From positions 1 through 16,484 of the forward strand of contig VGBQ01000034.1 in the NCBI GenBank assembly GCA_016870425.1: a stretch of DNA of 16,484 bases, in the 5' to 3' direction. Positions 13,753-16,484 of this stretch are shown here, piece after piece. Within the stretch, counting starts at the first letter, position 1. The number at the start of each line of letters is the position of its first letter. A program made the position numbers and the translations under genes. The notes under the pieces are model-generated. The model did no database searches. It was not told the origin of the DNA and saw only the letters and a program-made list of their open reading frames with translations. This stretch comes from Actinomycetota bacterium (GTDB lineage: Bacteria > Actinomycetota > Actinomycetes > S36-B12).

Positions 13753-14688
13753 GGGGAGTCTGGCCGCGTATTCGGCGTAGGTCGACTCCAGGCCCTCGCG
13801 CAGCCCGATCAGGGGCTCCCAACCGAGGGACTTCATCCGGGTGACGTCGAGGAGCTTGCGCGGGGTGCCGTCGGGCTTAGAAGAGTCCCACTCCAGTGCC
13901 CCGGAGTAGCCGACGACGTCGGCGGTGAGGGCAGCGAGCTCGGCGATGGTGACATCGTCACCTACGCCGACGTTGACGTGCTCGGCCTCGTCGTAGACAT
14001 CGAGCAGGCGCAGGCACGCGGCCGCGAGATCGTCGACGTGGAGGAACTCCCGGCGCGGTGAACCCGTGCCCCACAGCGTGACCGAGGCGGCGCCGGACTC
14101 CTTCGCCTCGTGGAAGCGTCGGATCAGAGCCGGCAGCACGTGCGCGGTCTCGAGGTCGTAGTTGTCACCGGGGCCATAGAGGTTGGTCGGCATCGCAGAG
14201 ATCCAGCGGCGACCGTATTCGCTGCGGTAGGACTGCACGCCGATGATCCCGCTGATCTTGGCGATCGCATAGGCGATGTTGGTCATCTCGAGCGGCCCGG
14301 TGAGCAGCGCCGACTCGGGGATCGGCTGCGGCGCCATCTTGGGATAGATGCACGATGAGCCGAGGAAGAGCAGTCGGTCGACGTCGGCGGCGTGCGCGGC
14401 CTCCAAGAGGTTGGTCTGGATGCGCGCGTTGTCGGCGAGGAACTCGACCGGGTACGTCGAGTTGGCCATGATCCCGCCAACCTTGGCCGCTGCGACGACC
14501 ACGACATCCGGCTTGGCCGATGTCACGGCGTCCATCGCAGCGTCGCGATCGGTGAGGTCGACCTCAGAGGAGGACCAGCCGATCAGGTTCGCGAGGCCCC
14601 GTGCCTCGAGGGCGCGCCAGACGGCGGAGCCCACCATGCCGCGGTGGCCCGCAACGTAGACCCGAGCGTCTGGAGAGAGCATGCCCAC
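13750..14688 (-). CDS. fcl: GDP-L-fucose synthase (GDP-4-keto-6-deoxymannose epimerase/reductase, 312 aa)
   Basis: It converts GDP-4-dehydro-6-deoxy-D-mannose, the product of Gmd, to GDP-L-fucose with NADPH in the cytoplasm. The extended-SDR motifs are GHRGMVG (14-20) and the family hallmark SSCIYPKMAPQPIPE. All catalytic positions known from the E. coli enzyme are present: S111, C113, Y140, K144 and H183 (in AHVLPALIRRFHEAK). Length is normal. The start is GTG at 14688: TAGGTT lies 6 nt upstream, matching the leaderless pattern of neighbouring genes; ATG at 14682 is an alternative. It heads the minus-strand run with the epimerase and the WecA-like transferase. Its usual partner gmd is on the other strand about 940 bp away, with a toxin-antitoxin islet between. 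Confidence 0.93.
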   Translation of the reverse strand: MGMLSPDARVYVAGHRGMVGSAVWRALEARGLANLIGWSSSEVDLTDRDAAMDAVTSAKPDVVVVAAAKVGGIMANSTYPVEFLADNARIQTNLLEAAHAADVDRLLFLGSSCIYPKMAPQPIPESALLTGPLEMTNIAYAIAKISGIIGVQSYRSEYGRRWISAMPTNLYGPGDNYDLETAHVLPALIRRFHEAKESGAASVTLWGTGSPRREFLHVDDLAAACLRLLDVYDEAEHVNVGVGDDVTIAELAALTADVVGYSGALEWDSSKPDGTPRKLLDVTRMKSLGWEPLIGLREGLESTYAEYAARLP

Positions 14689-14694
14689 GGAGTC

Positions 14695-14700
14695 AACCTA
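14695..14700 (-). promoter_or_regulatory. Putative -10 element of a leaderless promoter (TAGGTT)
   Basis: TAGGTT on the minus strand is followed by 6 nt and the GTG start of the fucose synthase gene. It probably begins the three-gene glycan run. The -35 region is weak. Confidence 0.45.
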
Positions 14701-14738
14701 GTGGAGGCGGCTCGGGCTGACGGACGTAGACGAGTTCA

Positions 14739-14954
14739 CTAGGGGTGACGCCAGGCACGATCTCGAACGCTGTCATCCCAAGGCTCATTGCGACCTAGCC
14801 ACTTGACGAGGCTCTCGACCGCGTCGGCCCGGCGCTGCATTGCGACTACCTCGCGCAAGGCCATATTGACCGTGTCCTCCTTGGTCGAGGTGCCGAGCAC
14901 GCCGCGAGCGGCCTCGAGCAGGTCCTCGTCGATGTCGATCAGGGTCTTGGTCAC
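14739..14954 (-). CDS. VapB-like antitoxin, no VapC next to it (71 aa)
   Basis: MTKTLIDIDEDLLEAARGVLGTSTKEDTVNMALREVV is the ribbon-helix-helix N-terminus typical of VapB antitoxins; the C-terminal part (KWLGRNEPWDDSVRDRAWR) would bind the toxin. GTG at 14954 has GAAGGG 9 nt upstream. In a normal vapBC pair the PIN-domain toxin follows within a few bases; here only 50 nt separate the stop from the fucose synthase gene and no PIN domain is present. It is therefore an orphan: a leftover of a lost vapBC, an anti-addiction antitoxin, or a regulator that serves a VapC elsewhere. Confidence 0.8.
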   Translation of the reverse strand: MTKTLIDIDEDLLEAARGVLGTSTKEDTVNMALREVVAMQRRADAVESLVKWLGRNEPWDDSVRDRAWRHP

Positions 14955-15045
14955 TGTGCCGCGCCCTTCGCGTCAGAATTCGAGTCAGGAGTCTGTGCAT
15001 CCTGCGGTGCTCATTCACGTCCGTCATGCGGATGGAGATGAGGCG

Positions 15046-15312
15046 TTACGGGTGCGGGAAGACAGCCTCGATCCTTGGGCCGGCAGTGGACCAGAACACC
15101 TTGTACGGCGGATGTCCGGCCACCGGCAGACGCAGGATCGTCTCGCCCGCGGACGTCACGATCGTCGTGGACAAGGCCTGCGCCTTAGCGGGCAGACGGA
15201 AAACGAGCTCGCACGCATCCAGGATGGCGTTGTACAGGTCGGGATCGGGGCCGTTCTCCAGCGCATCCAGTTGACCGTCCGCAATCTCCGAGTAGGCGTC
15301 GCCGGTTGTCAG
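15046..15312 (-). CDS. Putative toxin of a type II toxin-antitoxin pair, apparent CTG start (88 aa)
   Basis: Directly behind the AbrB-like antitoxin is a clean reading frame with natural composition: LTTGDAYSEIADGQLDALEN at the start, a core with ELVFRLP and GETILRLP, and the end GPRIEAVFPHP. It has no ATG, GTG or TTG near its beginning. The best start is CTG at 15312, which overlaps the antitoxin stop as CTGA (the usual coupling overlap is ATGA) and has GGAG 6 nt upstream. Size and position fit a RelE/ParE-like toxin, but I do not recognise the family with certainty. If CTG is used, weak initiation would keep toxin below antitoxin. Alternatives are a start further upstream in the antitoxin, or a mutated start codon that silenced the toxin. 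Confidence 0.6.
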   Translation of the reverse strand: MTTGDAYSEIADGQLDALENGPDPDLYNAILDACELVFRLPAKAQALSTTIVTSAGETILRLPVAGHPPYKVFWSTAGPRIEAVFPHP

Positions 15313-15533
15313 CGCCGACTCCGCGGGCGGCGCACCGTCGGAGATGCCGTGGCCCGTGCGATCAGATCCTGCAGTTCGGGCGTGGAGTCGTACTCTGCCT
15401 GCGCCGCACTCACGACGATTGCTGGCTCGAGTAGGAGGCTGCCGTCGGACTGCTCGATCATGAGGAACTTGCGGTCCGGATGCCCTGGCAGCACGACCCG
15501 GCTCCGACCGTCCGTTTCTACAAGAATTGACAC
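15309..15533 (-). CDS. AbrB/MazE-like antitoxin (74 aa)
   Basis: The N-terminus (SILVETDGRSRVVLPGHPDR) is the swapped-hairpin AbrB fold; then come DGSLLLEPAIVVSAAQAEY and TPELQDLIARA, typical of small actinobacterial antitoxins of this type. GTG at 15533 is the start: GGAGG (15539-15543) lies 5 nt upstream. The longer frame back to 15602 runs through the promoter and is not coding. The product should bind its own promoter and neutralise the protein encoded right behind it, with which it overlaps by 4 nt. Confidence 0.82.
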   Translation of the reverse strand: MSILVETDGRSRVVLPGHPDRKFLMIEQSDGSLLLEPAIVVSAAQAEYDSTPELQDLIARATASPTVRRPRSRR

Positions 15534-15557
15534 GGCGACCTCCTTTGCCCCTAGGCG

Positions 15558-15586
15558 AGGATAGCCCACTTTCCCACTGTGGGCAA
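15558..15586 (-). promoter_or_regulatory. Promoter of the toxin-antitoxin operon
   Basis: TTGCCC (15586-15581), a 17-bp spacer, and TATCCT (15563-15558) on the minus strand form a fair sigma70-type promoter 24 nt before the antitoxin GTG. Confidence 0.6.
15573..15583 (-). promoter_or_regulatory. Candidate antitoxin operator
   Basis: The inverted repeat CCCAC-A-GTGGG (minus-strand reading) overlaps the -35 and the spacer, and a further GTGGG half-site follows 3 nt downstream. This is a natural place for autorepression by the antitoxin. Confidence 0.45.
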
Positions 15587-15618
15587 TGTCCCCTTTCGGC
15601 ATCCCAGGCCTCTCCCCC

Positions 15619-15624
15619 TAGGCT
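15619..15624 (+). promoter_or_regulatory. Putative leaderless -10 element before gmd (TAGGCT)
   Basis: TAGGCT is followed by CGCCCC and the ATG at 15631. There is no Shine-Dalgarno. The block is nearly identical to that before the epimerase gene. Confidence 0.5.
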
Positions 15625-15630
15625 CGCCCC

Positions 15631-16484
15631 ATGTCATCGCAGGTCGCGCTCATCACCGGCATCACCGGCCAGGACGGCTCCTACCTCGCGGAGCAGTTGC
15701 TCGACAAGGGGTACGTCGTACACGGCCTGATCCGGCGCTCGTCGACGTTCAACACCGACCGCATCGAGCATCTCTATAAGGATCCGCACGATCCCGAGGC
15801 GCGCCTCTTCCTGCACTACGGCGATCTGACCGACGGCTCGCGCCTGGTGACGTTGCTTGAGCGCGTGCAGCCCACGGAGGTCTACCACCTGGGTGCGCAG
15901 TCGCACGTGCGCGTGAGCTTCGATGAGCCGGAGTTCACCGGTGACGTGACGGGCCTGGGAACCACGCGGCTGCTCGAGGCGCTGCGCATGTCGGAGGTGC
16001 CGGCGCGCTTCTACCAGGCGTCGAGCTCGGAGATGTTCGGCGCGACGCCTCCGCCGCAGAACGAGAACGCATTCTTCTATCCCCGCAGCCCCTACGCGGC
16101 AGCGAAGGTCTACTCCTATTGGATGGTGCGCAACTACCGCGAGGCCTACGGCCTTTTCGCGTGCAACGGCATCCTCTTCAACCACGAGTCCCCCCGGCGC
16201 GGTGAGACCTTTGTGACGCGCAAGATCACCATGGCGGTCGCGCGGATCGCTGCGGGCCTGCAGAGCGAGCTCTACCTCGGCAACCTGGATGCCCGCCGCG
16301 ACTGGGGCTACGCGCCGGAATACACCGATGCCATGTGGCGCATGCTCCAGGCCGATGAGCCCAATGACTACGTCGTGGCCACGGGCACGAGCTACTCCGT
16401 CGGCGACTTCGTGCGCATGGCGTTCGAGCACGCGGGTCTCGACTGGGAGAAGCACGTGAAGTTCGACCCCCGCTACCTGCGCCC
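15631..16484 (+). CDS. gmd: GDP-mannose 4,6-dehydratase, 3' partial
   Basis: It converts GDP-D-mannose to GDP-4-dehydro-6-deoxy-D-mannose, the precursor of GDP-L-fucose and GDP-rhamnose. The N-terminus has GITGQDGSYLAE (10-21), the Gmd form of the NADP-binding loop, followed by IRRSSTFNTDRIEHLY. The catalytic residues are S132/S133 and E134 (SSSEMFG), Y155 and K159 (YAAAK). NHESPRRGETFVTRKI and DARRDWGYAPEYTDAMW are also family hallmarks. 284 codons are visible and the window ends inside the gene; usual length is about 320-350. The ATG at 15631 has TAGGCT 6 nt upstream and no ribosome site. It faces away from fcl and, with it, forms the GDP-fucose pathway. Confidence 0.94.
   Translation, partial: MSSQVALITGITGQDGSYLAEQLLDKGYVVHGLIRRSSTFNTDRIEHLYKDPHDPEARLFLHYGDLTDGSRLVTLLERVQPTEVYHLGAQSHVRVSFDEPEFTGDVTGLGTTRLLEALRMSEVPARFYQASSSEMFGATPPPQNENAFFYPRSPYAAAKVYSYWMVRNYREAYGLFACNGILFNHESPRRGETFVTRKITMAVARIAAGLQSELYLGNLDARRDWGYAPEYTDAMWRMLQADEPNDYVVATGTSYSVGDFVRMAFEHAGLDWEKHVKFDPRYLR

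Noticed and set aside
13084..14061. 325-codon plus-strand frame opposite the epimerase and fucose synthase
   Set aside because: It spans two well-supported minus-strand genes and their junction; its composition is antisense-like.
15534..15602. N-terminal extension of the AbrB-like antitoxin from 15602
   Set aside because: It would cover the promoter and operator, and GGAGG lies at the right distance from GTG 15533.
15634..16455. 273-codon minus-strand frame opposite gmd
   Set aside because: gmd on the plus strand shows all family motifs and catalytic residues; this is its shadow.
1..16484. CRISPR array, tRNA, rRNA, insertion sequence or phage attachment site
   Set aside because: No spaced repeat array, clover-leaf tRNA end, rRNA block, transposase or matching terminal repeats were seen by eye; a covariance-model search for RNAs was not possible.

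Overview
This window is high-GC DNA of an actinobacterial (Actinomycetota) type. The evidence is a BldC-type MerR regulator, a DUF222/13E12-family HNH protein behind a mycobacterial-style LexA box, GTG/TTG starts, several leaderless-looking starts (a TAnnnT -10 element 6-7 nt before the start codon), and large secreted Ig/FN3 proteins rich in Ala, Thr and Gly. I cannot name a genus.

Layout. (1) 3-2999 (+): a secreted subtilisin-like protease with six fibronectin type III domains, 5' end outside the window. (2) 2996-5509 (-): a small exported beta-rich protein, a stretch of decayed coding DNA (about 3729-4126), and a DUF222-HNH nuclease-family gene. (3) 5510-6050: a regulatory gap with a good sigma70-type promoter (TTGACG-17-TAGAAT) abutting a perfect SOS box, both facing the HNH gene. 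(4) 6051-11521 (+): two very large paralogous secreted Ig-like proteins (909 and 873 aa) that share a C-terminal domain, followed by a strong 17-bp hairpin with a GCAA loop. (5) 11626-11832 (+): a BldC-like regulator. (6) 11829-14688 (-): a run of a WecA/TagO-like polyprenyl-phosphate sugar-phosphate transferase, an NAD-dependent sugar-nucleotide epimerase/dehydratase and GDP-L-fucose synthase. (7) 14739-15533 (-): a toxin-antitoxin islet with an AbrB-like antitoxin, an 88-aa putative toxin that seems to start with CTG, and an orphan VapB-like antitoxin. (8) 15631 to the window end (+): GDP-mannose 4,6-dehydratase, truncated by the window edge.

How it may fit together. Gmd and the fucose synthase make GDP-L-fucose, and the WecA-like enzyme starts a lipid-linked glycan, so the right half is a surface-glycan locus. 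The left half codes for surface or secreted proteins. The three large secreted proteins carry 27 copies of the tripeptide D-D-[S/T], written with many synonymous codons and often not at matching places in the two paralogs. That is the most unusual signal here. It looks like a selected short linear motif, possibly a modification (glycosylation) or metal-binding site. The link to the neighbouring glycan genes is inference only.
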